Below, piece by piece: positions 31,601-42,741 of a stretch of DNA of 64,000 bases. Position numbers and translations under genes: made by a program. The first letter of the stretch is position 1, and each line of letters opens with the position of its first letter. The DNA comes from Culex pipiens pallens (lineage: Eukaryota; Arthropoda; Insecta; Diptera; Culicidae): the NCBI RefSeq assembly GCF_016801865.2, contig NC_068937.1:16180595-16244594 (forward strand), read 5' to 3'. Under the pieces are notes generated by a model. The model was given only the letters and a program-made list of their open reading frames with translations, ran no database searches and had not been told where the DNA came from.

Positions 31601-33958
31601 CCAAATTCCAAATTCCAATTTTAAAATTCAAAATTCCAAATTTTAAATTCCAAATTAAAAATTTTAAATTTTAAATTCCAATTTCCAATTCAAATTACAA
31701 ATTCCAAACTCCAAATTCCAACTTCCATTTTCAATTTTTTTTATTCAAAATTCCAAATTCCACATCCACATCCAAATTCCAAATTTAGAATTCCAATTTG
31801 CTATTTCCAATTTCCAATCTCCAAATTTCAAATTTTTAATTTCTTTTTTTTCAATTCCAAATTCCTATTTTCAAATTACAAAATTTCAAACTCTTAACTC
31901 TAAACTCCAAACTTCAAACTCAGAACTCTTAACTCCAAATTTCAATTTCCAATTTTTAAATCCAAAATTCCAAATTCCAAATTAAAAACTCCAAATTTTA
32001 AATTTCAATTTCCTATTTCCTATTTTCTGTTTCCAATATTTTCAATTTCCAATTTCCAAATTCCAAACTCCAAATTCTTATTTCCAATTTTCAAAATCAA
32101 AATTCAAAATTACAAATTCCAATTTCCAATTCAAATTACAAATTCCAAACTCCAAATTCCAACTTCCATTTTCAAATTTTTTATTAAAATTACAAAATTA
32201 CAAAATTTCAAACTCTAAACTCTGAACTTCAAACTTCAAACTCAGAACTTTAAACTCCAAATTCCAATTTTCAATTTTTAAATCCAAAATTCTAAATTTT
32301 TAATTTAAAATTCCAAATTTTCAATTCCAATTTCCTATTTCCTTTTTTCTGTTTCCAATATTTTCAATTTACAATTTCCAAATTTCAAACTCCAAATTCC
32401 AATTTCCAATTTCCAATTTTCAAATTCCGAATTCAAAATTGCAAATTCCAATTTCCAATTCAAATTACAAATTCCAAACTCCAAATTCCAACTTCCATTT
32501 TCAAATTTTTTATTCAAAATTCCAAATTCCACATTCCAAGTTCCAAATTTAGAATTCCAATTTGCTATTTCCAATTTCCAATCTCCAAATTTCAAATTTT
32601 CAATTTCTAATTTTTCAATACCAAATTCCAATTTTCAAATTCCGATTACAAAATTTCAAACTCTAAACTCTAAACTCCAAACTTCAAACTCTGAACTCTA
32701 AACTTCAAATTCCAATTTCAAATTTTTAAATTCAAAATTCCAAATTCCAAATTTAAAATTCCAAATTAATAATTTCAAATTTGAAATTCCAATTTCCTAT
32801 TTCCTATTTTCTGTTTCCAATATTTTCAATTTACAATTTCCAAATTCCAAATTCCAATTTCCAATTTCCAATTTTCAAATTCCGAATTCAAAATTGCAAA
32901 TTCCAATTTCCAATTCAGATTACAAATTCCAAACTCCAAATTCCAACTTCCATTTTCAATTTTTTTAATTCAAAATTCCAAATTCCACATTCCAAATTCC
33001 AAATTTTGAATTCCGATTTGCTATTTCCAATTTCCAATTTCAAATTTTTAATTTCAAATTTTTAATTTCAAATTTTTCAATTCCAAATTCCAATTTTAAA
33101 ATTCCGATTACAAAATTTCAAACTCTTAACTCTAAACTCCAAACTTCAAACTCAGAACTCTAAACTCCAAATTCCAATTTCCAATTTTTAAATCCAAAAT
33201 TCCAAATACCAAATTTAAAATTCCAAATTTAAAATTCCAAATTTTAAATTCCAATTTCCTATTTCCTATTTTCTGTTTCCAATATTTTCAATTTACAATT
33301 TCCAAATTCCAAACTCCAAATTCCAATTTCCAATTTTCAAATTCCGAATTCATAGTTGCAAATTCCAATTTCCAATTTCCAATTCAAATTACAAATTCCA
33401 AACTCCAAATTCCAACTTCCATTTTCAAATGTTTTACTCAAAATACCAAATTCCACATTCCAAATTCCAAATTCTAAATTTAGAATTCCAATTTGCTATT
33501 TCCATTTTCCAATCTCCAAATTTCAAATTTTTAATTTCTAATTTTTCAATTCCACATTCCAATTTTCAAATTCCGATTACAAAATTTCAAACTCAAAATT
33601 TCAAATTTCAAACTCAGAACTCTAAACTCCAAATTCCAATTTCCAATTTTTCAATCCAAAATTCCAAATTTCCAATTTAAATTACAAATTCCAAACTCCA
33701 AATTCCAACTTCCATTTTCAAATTTTTTATTCAAAATTCCAAATTCCACATTCCAAATTCCAAATTTAGAATTCCAATTTCCTATTTCCTATTTCCTCTT
33801 TCCTATTTCCTATTTCCTATTTCCTATTTCCTATTTCCTATTTCCAATTCCCAATCCCTAAATCCCAAATTCCAAATTCGAATTTTCAAATTAAAAAATG
33901 CAAAATTCCAAATGCCAAATCCCAAATTTAAAATTTCAAATTCCAAATTTTAAATTCC
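31590..33958. repeat. TTCCAAATT / AATTCCAATTTCC low-complexity tract
   Basis: About 2.4 kb built from words AATTCCAAATT, CAATTTCC and AAACTCC. Longer sentences recur at several hundred bases (the TTTCCTATTTCC, TCTGTTTCCAATATTTTCAA block at about 32020, 32345, 32810 and 33265), so it evolved by duplication of larger blocks too. TTTCCTATTTCC becomes a clean hexamer-like run at 33779-33842. Confidence 0.9.
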
Positions 33959-34240
33959 AAGTGAAAGTGTCATGCGACATGCCAAATCACTTTTAATAAG
34001 TGTTCTAAAATAAGAGAAGTTATCAAAAATACAGCTTTTGGTCATTTGGTCATTTTGGCCAAATCCGGCCAGTCCGGAATTCCGGTTCCGACTGAAAATT
34101 TCGCTTACACATGTCATGTGACGTGTCAAAACACTTGTAATTGGTGTTCTAAAATGAAGAATGTTACCAAAAATACGTTTCATTGCGCCACCTTCGCTGT
34201 CCAAAGTGGCCATTACGTCCTTTTGACGTAACAGCTTTGA
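33959..34240. repeat. CCGGTCAATCCGG repeat, right block
   Basis: GTGTCATGCGACATGCCAAA at about 33967 repeats the text at 31560, and CCGGCCAGTCCGG follows at 34065. This continues the unit interrupted by the TTCCAAATT tract. Confidence 0.8.
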
Positions 34241-35990
34241 CGCACTCACCATCGAAGCTCCCAATAACCCGAGATCCATTTTCCACAATATTTTCCCACC
34301 ACCCGTCTGATGAACACCTCGCTACTTACTTTGTATCGACCGCAAAGTGGTCCAGGTCACGTGTTCCACCGAGGCAGGGTTTGTTTTCATTTGTAGTCCA
34401 TTATAGGTTTCGCGCGGAATAACGAACACGGACCACGCGTGGAAAAAGGCTCTCCAACCTGCCGCCACCACGAATGACCGACCGACGTTATTAGAAAGGG
34501 CTCTCGGGGTACATTAAAAAGTAATAAACAAGGCAATTAGTCGGATGGCTGCACGAAAATAAATAGTGTGTGTGTGTTTTTCAAGTCAGACCTTCTCTAG
34601 TTAGGCCAGCCGGGGGTTGAATCAACTTTGGCTCGTTTGTTTGTTTACAAATTGCCAAGGGAAGTAACATTTGGAAAGGGCTTTAAATAATTTAATGTTT
34701 TATTTTAAAATATCTGATTTTTAATTTAAAAAAATCAAATTTAAATAAAAAAAATATTTAAATTTTTGAAAACGCCCTTTTTAAATGTTACGCCCCGAAA
34801 ACAATATGGTAAACTTAGCTCTGCGTTGACGACATGTGGAAAAGAATGCATGGTAAACAAGACTGAAACGTGCGAGGATTGCGTCTACACCGGTCGTTTT
34901 CAGGTTATGCAACTAAAACCAGTTGGGAATTCTTAAGAAGAGAGCCGCTGAACAGCAGAAGTGAAGTCTGGTTTGGTCTTTCTCGTTGAGAAAAGGCTGT
35001 TAAAAGTAGAAAATAGAACTTTTTTATTTGGCTTATTTTCAATTTAGGAAAAATATGGAATTCTGCCAAACCTGACAAAAATAAAAAAACTCAGGTGAAA
35101 TTTATTTAAAAAATACTAAATTACTTGTTTGTTATCATTGGTGTAGAGGTTGCTTTAGTGCATGATTGTTTAATTCTATAAAAGTAAATAAAGGTTGTCT
35201 GGCAACCATGTAATGTAATTCTGGTATTCTGGGAACACTGCCAAAAGATTTAAACTTCAAATAAATATCGATTTCTGACGGTAATTTCCATCACTTCAAG
35301 AGTGACTAAACAATCCTCATGAAAAGTGACTCTAATTTCCCAACCTCTCCCTTCCAAATTAAAAGCCCCCTTTCACCGCTCCAATCCAATCCAATCCGCG
35401 TTGGGTTGAATTACAGTACCGACATGCAGCCTAATTACCTTATGCTAATTGACGATTTGCCCAATGCTGTTAGTAGCAGCAACTTTCCTGCGATTAGGCA
35501 AATTAAAACAAAAGGCTCGCTCGCTCGCTCGTGCTAGCTTAAACCAACCAAGCCAAGTTCGAACGAAAAAAATAAAACACAGAAAGCGAATTGAAAGGTC
35601 TGACGACGCTGGGCACGCGCGCGCTCAACAACCTGATCTACACGGGCAATTGTTGGTTAATACCAACTCTTGATTGGGGTAAGTGAGACCTATCCCCGCG
35701 TGCTGAAGAAAGTGAGGCTCTGACTTCAAAACCAATTTCTGATAATTCAATTAAAGGGCGAACGATCCTGAAAGCGATGCAGGTTGCATTTCTGAGCGAA
35801 AGAGTTGGAGTTGGAGGGTTTTGCTCAATTGTTAGAGGCTGTGAACCCTCAAGCGACTGTTTTGATTTTTTTTTAATCTTGGCTAAATTTTGGAATCTAA
35901 CCAACAATTCATCTTAAAAGCGATGCAACCATTGAGAACTGACCAGATTCGGAATCTGCACTCTGGCTTTTGATCTCTGACGTTTTAATT
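34241..35990. other. Intron 1 unique stretch, no gene seen
   Basis: Complex sequence with mixed composition, a TG run at about 34566-34577 and a short CTCG repeat near 35517-35532. No exon was supported. Confidence 0.35.
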
Positions 35991-38220
35991 TTGACTCCTG
36001 GGCGACCTTCAGTTTCCAATTTTCTATTTTCAATTTCCAATTTTCTATTTTCAATTTCCAATTTCCTACTTCCAATTTTCAATTTCCAATTTACAATTTC
36101 CAAATTTCAAATTCCAAATTCTAAATTACAAATTATAAATTCTAAATTCCATGTTGAAAAACCAAATTCCAAATTCTAAATCCCAAATTCTTAATTCCAA
36201 ATTCTAATTTCCCAATTCCCAATTCCAAATTCCCATTTTAAAATTCCAATTTCCGAATTAAAAATTCCATATTAAAAAAAATCCAAATTCAAAATTTTCA
36301 ATTCCCAACTAAAAATTCCAAATTCCCAATTCCAAATTCGTAATTCCCGATTCTTTATTCCAAATTCCATATTAAAAAAAAATCAAAAGTCCAAATTCTC
36401 CATTTCAAATTAAAAAACCAAATTCCCAATTCCAAATTCCCAATTCCAAATTCCCAATTCGTAATTCCAAATTCCATGTAAAAAAAATCCAAATTCTAAA
36501 TCCCAAATTACTTATTCCTTATTCCTTATTCCTTATTCCCAATTCCAAATTCCAATTTCCCAATTCCCAATTCCAAAGTCCCATTTTCAAATTACAATTT
36601 CCAAATTCCAAATTTCAAATCCAAAATTAAAAAAAAAAAATTCAAATTCCCCATTCCCAAACTGTTATTCCAAATTCCACATAAAAAAAAAAACAAATTT
36701 CAAATTCAAAATTCTTAATTTTCAATTCCAAATTCCAATTTCCAAATTTAAAAACCAAATTCTCCATTATAAATTCCAAATTCCTAATTACCAATATCTT
36801 AATTCTAAATTTCAAATTCAAAATACCAAATTTCAAATAAAAAAACAAATTTTCAATTCCAAATACGCGGTTTGCAATTCGCAATTCCAATTACAAATAA
36901 CAAATTTTAAATTAAAAAAAAACAAATTCCAATTTCCAAATTCCACATTTTAAATTCCAAATTCCAGTTTTAAAATTCTCAATTGCAAATTTATAAATTT
37001 ATTTGAATTCCAAATTAAAAATTCCATATTTAAAAATTCCAAAGTTAAAATTTCAATTTCCAATTCTCCCGAATTCCAATTTTTTAATTCCAAATTTAAA
37101 ATCCTAGATTTATAACTCCAAATTTATTATTCCAAATTTATAACTCCAAATTTAAAATTCCAAATATAAAATTCCAAATTTAAAATTCCAAATTTAAAAT
37201 TCCAAATTTAAAATCCAAAATTAAAAATTCCAAATTTGAAATTCAAAATTTAAAATTCTAAATTTAAAATTCCAAATTTTAAATTCCGAATATAAAATTC
37301 CAAATTTAAAATTCCAAATTTAAAATTCCAAATTTAAAATTCCAAATTTAAAATTCCAAATTTAAAATTCCAAATTTAAAATTCCAAATTTAAAATTCCA
37401 AATTTAAAATCCAAATTTAAAATTCCAAATTTAAAATCCAAATTTAAAATTCCAATATTAAAATTCCAAATTTCAAATTAAATATAACAAATTTAATATA
37501 ACAAATTTTCAATAGCAAATTTAGATAACAAATTTAAAATTACAAATTTAAAATTACAAATTTAAAATTACAAATTTAAAATAACACATTTGAAATTACA
37601 AATTTAATATTAAAAATTTAAATTTCCATGTTTAAAATTCCAAACTTAAACTTCCAAATTAAATATTCCAAATTTTTAATTCCAAATTTAAAATTCCAAA
37701 TTTAAAGTTCCTAATTTAAAGTTCCAAATTTATAATTCGAAATTTAAAATTCGAAATTTAAAATTCCTAATTTAAAATTCCAAATTTAAAATTCCAAATT
37801 TAAAATTCCAAATTTAAAATTCCAAATTTAAAATTCCAAATTTAAAATTCCAAATTTAAAATTCCTAATTTAAAATTCCAAATTTAAAATTCCAAATTTA
37901 AAATTCCAAATTTAAAATTCCAAATTTAAAATTCCAAATTTAAAAATTCCAAATTTAAAAATTCCAAATTTAAAAATTCCAAATTTAAAAATTCCAAATT
38001 TCAAATTCCAAAGTTAAAAGTCCAATTTTGACATTTTTAATTCCTTATTTTATATTCGAAATTTAAAATTCCAAATTCTAGATTAAAAACTTAAAATTCA
38101 TAATTTAAAATTTCAATTTCCAAATTTAAAATTACAAATTCAAGATTCCAAATTTAAAATCTCGAATTCAAGATTCCAATTTTTTTTTAAATCCGAATTC
38201 CAAATTTCACATTCCCAGTT
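35991..38220. repeat. AATTCC arrays with a 14-bp AAATTTAAAATTCC core
   Basis: The first part is irregular (CAATTTTCTATTTTC, AATTCCCAATTCC). 37180-37990 is a fairly regular 14-bp array of CAAATTTAAAATTC. Related in wording to 31590-33958 but on a different period. Confidence 0.9.
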
Positions 38221-38250
38221 AAAAATCAAAAATATAAAAACATAATTATA

Positions 38251-38728
38251 AATTGATAAATTGATAAATTGATAAATTGATAAATTGATAAATTGATAAA
38301 TTGATAAATTGATAAATTGATAAATTGATAAATTGATAAATTGATAAATTGATAAATTGATAAATTGATAAATTGATAAATTGATAAATTGATAAATTGA
38401 TAAATTGATAAATTGATAAATTGATAAATTGATAAATTGATAAATTGATGAATTGATAAATTGATAAATTGATAAATTGATAAATTGATAAATTGATAAA
38501 TTGATAAATTGATAAATTGATAAATTGATAAATTGATAAATTGATAAATTGATAAATTGATAAATTGATAAATTGATAAATTGATAAATTGATAAATTGA
38601 TAAATTGATAAATTGATAAATTGATAAATTGATAAATTGATAAATTGATAAATTGATAAATTGATAAATTGATAAATTGATAAATTGATAAATTGATAAA
38701 TTGATAAATTGATAAATTGATAAATTGA
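38251..38728. repeat. TTGATAAA 8-bp array
   Basis: About 60 copies, perfect except for GATGAATTG at 38449-38457. The long minus-strand open frame over it is an artefact of the period. Confidence 0.97.
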
Positions 38729-38744
38729 TATTTAATAAATTGAT

Positions 38745-40620
38745 TTTTTTTAATTTGTGATTTTTTCATTTTATTTTCTAAATTATTTTTAACTTTGGTC
38801 ACTTTAAGGTTAAACGCGTTAGCAAAAGCTTAGACCAAAAAACGCATCGTGTTTAAAAGATAATGGTTTCATGGAGTTGCTTCGGCCTTGCAAACAAAAT
38901 GAAAAAAAGAAGAAAACCACTGAGCCAAGAGTCGTTTAGTTTTTGCGCTGCTCAATTTTGTGGGGGTGGTGTTTTTCCCCACAAACAATTGCATTTAAAT
39001 GGAAAGTAATTGAACGTCGACTGTGCAAAAGGGCCAACTCCACTTTCCAATTGCTTTTGCTGCTGCGGCCGCCGAGAAACCCTTAAGCGATGTTTAGCCA
39101 GATGAAAGCCCTTAATTGAGGTTAGGTAATGCGCGACTCTTGATAGGTTTGGCGAGCGATATTGGTTTCTGTAATGTTTGGTATCAATTTATCGGAAAAT
39201 TGACAGTTAGGTCATAATTCTGCGTGAGAAAAATCCTTTTAAAAATTAGCGGAAATCATTTTTGAAAAAAAAACATTTAAAGTGGCACCATTAAGCACTG
39301 AGGAAATTTTAGAACTTCGATTAAGCCACCATTAAAGCCACTCATTAGCCTAGAAGCTTAAAAGTGAAAGAAATTGCTGCTGCTGCTGACATGCTTTTCA
39401 CCACATGGCGCGAAAACCAAAAAAAAAACGCGCGCGCAAATTAAGTCGAAACTCGCCGAAAATTGCACCAAGCCAAAAAAAACTTCAACAATCGCACCAC
39501 AATCGAACATGTTGTACACGTTCAATTGAACGAATGCAAAAGAAAGAAACAAATTAAGCTAATCGACCCAGTTTCCGCGAGTGAGCGCTTTTGACTCCCG
39601 CGCGCCCGCCATCTTGGATATCGTTGCCCGAAAGCAACACAAACAAAAAAAAACTGTAATTTACCCACCGTAATTTGCAAGTGCAGCAGCAGTATCGATT
39701 TCGGTGATGATTGCAATTAAATAATTTTAATAAAAGTGAAACCCCCCACAAATACAAGAAAACTGAAGAGTGGAATTTGTTTTAGCGTGCAAATTTGGGG
39801 GTCAACTTGAAGTTTTGGATGGTGCGATTTGGCGAAATGATTAATACTTTGGCATTTTTCAAAATTTTAAATTAGAGATAGGGTAGATGTCCCTATATTG
39901 GTCCTACTAAATACTTCAACTTCGATTGATTCTAAAGACGGGTTGATTTTGACAGTTTATGGATATATTTTGGGCCTAAAGAGCCAAAATTTGACCCTTA
40001 TTGTAAAGGGATCTTCCATAAACCACGTGAACATTTTTTTTAATTTAATAATTAATCATCAAACAATGGAGTATTAGAAAATGGTATTTCAATCATTGGT
40101 ATCAACGTCATTCTGGCTCATGGGTTAAAAATTGGGTACAAACATGTGAAAACATGCAAATTTTGCGATATTTGAGTATTTCAAAACCAATAACTGTTAT
40201 TCAGTGAAAATCCAATCAAAATTACGTCGTTTGATGCCGATGTTTCAAATTACAAATGCATCGTTTATAGATTTTTGTAATTTTTTTTAATATTTTACAC
40301 TAAAAACAGGACAGTTGCGTCGTTTTATATCTAAATTGCAAAAAATAGAAATCTTAGTACTCGATTGAATAGGAAATTTCTAATAAAAAAATCATGATAA
40401 AAAATAAAATTTAGTTACGACCCAAAATAAGTCAAATTTCTGAGATTGATTACTTGTTTTATCATCGAATACAGCCTATATTCTGAACACTTTATCGCCG
40501 ATTTGCAAATTCATGTCCATGACACTTCAGAGCATTTTTTGTGGTCGTAGTTGAGTTCGACACCCTAAAAAAACGTTGGGAAAATATTATTTCTCGCTTA
40601 CTTCTTCAATAGGGCCTATC
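38745..40620. other. Intron 1 stretch, no gene seen
   Basis: Complex and partly GC-rich at 38860-39750 (GCGCGCGCAAATTAAG, CGCGCGCCCGCCATCTTGG), AT-rich after 39780. No exon was supported on either strand. Confidence 0.35.
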
Positions 40621-40873
40621 AGCATGCACAATGAAAAAAATGTGTAAATTTGGAAGGTCCTCTTTTTTATGTAATTTTACCTCAATTTAGACATAAAAGG
40701 TTTACCTCTTCTCAGATGTAATATTAACATGATTTTTGTACTGTTTAGGAAACGAATGGCGCATAAGAACTCTTAAAAAAAAGTATTCTACATTTTTCCT
40801 GAATAAATTAGGCAAGATTTTTTTTGCGAAATTTTGTGTGCAAAAAACTATACGAAATTTCGCGTCGTGAAAA

Positions 40874-41078
40874 ACAGTAAAAAAAATCATGGTTACATTA
40901 CATCTGGGAACAGGCATATCTGTTTAGTCAGAAAAAATGTGTAACTTTACCTCTAAAAAATATGTAATTTTACCTCTTTTCTGATGTCTACTAAATTAAG
41001 GCAAAATTACATCATAAAGAAGTAATATTCAACCTTCCAAAATTTCACCTTCTGAATTTATCAATTTTTTTACTGTGT
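40874..41078. mobile_element. TTTACTGTG-type MITE copy
   Basis: ACAGTAAAAAAAATCATGG at the left and TTTTTTTACTGTGT at the right are inverted ends. The interior shares GTAAAATTACATCA words with 14794-15019. A further fragment of the family lies immediately upstream at about 40628-40749. Confidence 0.7.
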
Positions 41079-41141
41079 TGTTACCCATGTTGCAAATTTT
41101 GAAAACTTGACTGTTTTCAAAAATACGGTATTTTTACAGAA

Positions 41142-41300
41142 AAATAGTAATGGTCACAGATTTTGTGTCAAAAAATGTGTAATATTACATCAGGAATTGT
41201 TAAATTTTCATCACTTTCTGATGAATTTTCATCAGGTTTACATTTTTACACATTTGTTAGGTAAAAATACTCAAAAAGAGGTATTATTTTAGATATTTTT
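41142..41300. mobile_element. Partial MITE with CATCAGG words
   Basis: Shares AATGGTCACAGATTTTGTGTC and GATGAATTTTCATCAGGTT with 19525-19747. The right end is lost. Confidence 0.5.
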
Positions 41301-41535
41301 TTTTTAAACGCTAGGAATCACTACAAAAATTTGCGAAGCTTGACGTCCAAATTTTTGAATTTTTAAAACTTTAATAATTTACATTAAAAACTTGATAACT
41401 GAGATAATGCATGCAGAAATTTTTGAATTGTAAAAAGCAGTATGTTATAGAACATTTTATTGGCTTAAATATCGCGAAAAAACATAAACAATAGAATAAA
41501 ATATTCGCAACGCTGTTAATTATTTAAAAAATCTG

Positions 41536-42418
41536 AGAATAATAAAATTCTCTTTTTTTTCGGAGATCGCAGTAAGCCGCGCGCGCGAACGGTTGGGGGA
41601 AAAATCGCAGCACGATTTTTGACGGTTCGAAATGCTTCTAGAGAATATAAAAGTTGTCGTTTTTCAATTAGTTTGCTAAAAGTTCACATTTTCTTGTGCT
41701 AAGATTTTGTATAGTTTTCAACACAGGCCATAAGTGCCACTTCTTTGTTAGAACCACCGAACCATGGGGAAATATTGGTTGGGAGCGGATATACTCAGTG
41801 CAAAAGTTAAAGTGTTCACGTCAAACGATCGGCCTATCTCCTGAGAAGAACCTGGAATCTGACGATCGGGATACCACCTCGCGGCGTCTTTTGAAGATTT
41901 GAGCTTTATGTTAAAGATTTGCTGTTTCTTGGTGAGAAATTTCCATCATAAGTTGTTAAATTATTATATTCCCCTATATTATGATATTATTAAATAACCC
42001 TTCTATATCTTCCCCATTTTCCCTTTCCCAATTCCCATTTTCCCCAACTTCAATTGCCCATTTCCACTTCCCTCCTAAAAATATAATTATTTGCCAATTT
42101 ACACTTAGGTGACCTAACTGACTCGGAGCGTTTGGTACGGTATGTCCACGCATCCTTCCTCCCCTGTTGATTCTGTGAAATGTGATCCGTTCACCGAAAC
42201 TGTCTCTGCGGTTAATGCAACGCAGTAGGCCTGGCCGCTTTAATTTTTGCTGTACATTTTTGGGGTTACTCGGATGTACTGCAATTATTGCAATATTGAC
42301 AAGAAAGGACTTGAGGCGTAATCTAACCGCAAGTTCTTCCAGGATGCTTTCTTCGGACTGGCTGCGCTTGTGTTCGATTAGATTAGATTAGATTAGAATA
42401 ATAAAATTCTCTTTTTTT
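41536..42418 (+). mobile_element. Retroposed insertion with GATTA tail and 24-bp target-site duplication
   Basis: The 24 bases at 41536-41559 are repeated exactly at 42395-42418. Between them lies 835 bp (41560-42394) that ends in GATTAGATTAGATTAGATT, a short tandem tail like those of several mosquito non-LTR elements. The body is more GC-rich than its surroundings and has a TATAAAAG at about 41645. No reverse transcriptase can be seen, so it is non-autonomous, or a transcript copied by such an element. The perfect duplication implies a recent insertion. Confidence 0.8.
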
Positions 42419-42552
42419 CAAAATCGCTACACTCTCAAACTGCATTAATTTTTCAAAATTTTACAATTTTTAATTTTGTTTTTTTATTTGGTTGTAATTT
42501 TTTCTCAAGCATTCCATGCAAAACAATGCCATTTTGTTTTTTTCATTCAATG

Positions 42553-42741
42553 CTACACAGTAAAAAAAAATAATGGTAATATTACAACTGGGAAGAAAAA
42601 TGTGAAATTTTACCTCTAAAAATGTGTGATTTTACCACTTTTCTGCTGTAATGTCATTTATTCAATCTTAAATGAGGTAAAATTACATCATGAAAGAGGT
42701 AATATTCAACCTTTCGATTTTACACAATTTTTTGCTGTGTA
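42553..42741. mobile_element. TTTACTGTG-type MITE copy
   Basis: CTACACAGTAAAAAAAA at the left, TTTTTTGCTGTGTA at the right, with shared interior words GGTAAAATTACATCA and GGTAATATTCAACC. Confidence 0.72.

Noticed and set aside
38140..38802. 220-codon open frame on the minus strand
   Set aside because: Translation of the TTGATAAA array; an artefact of the 8-bp period.
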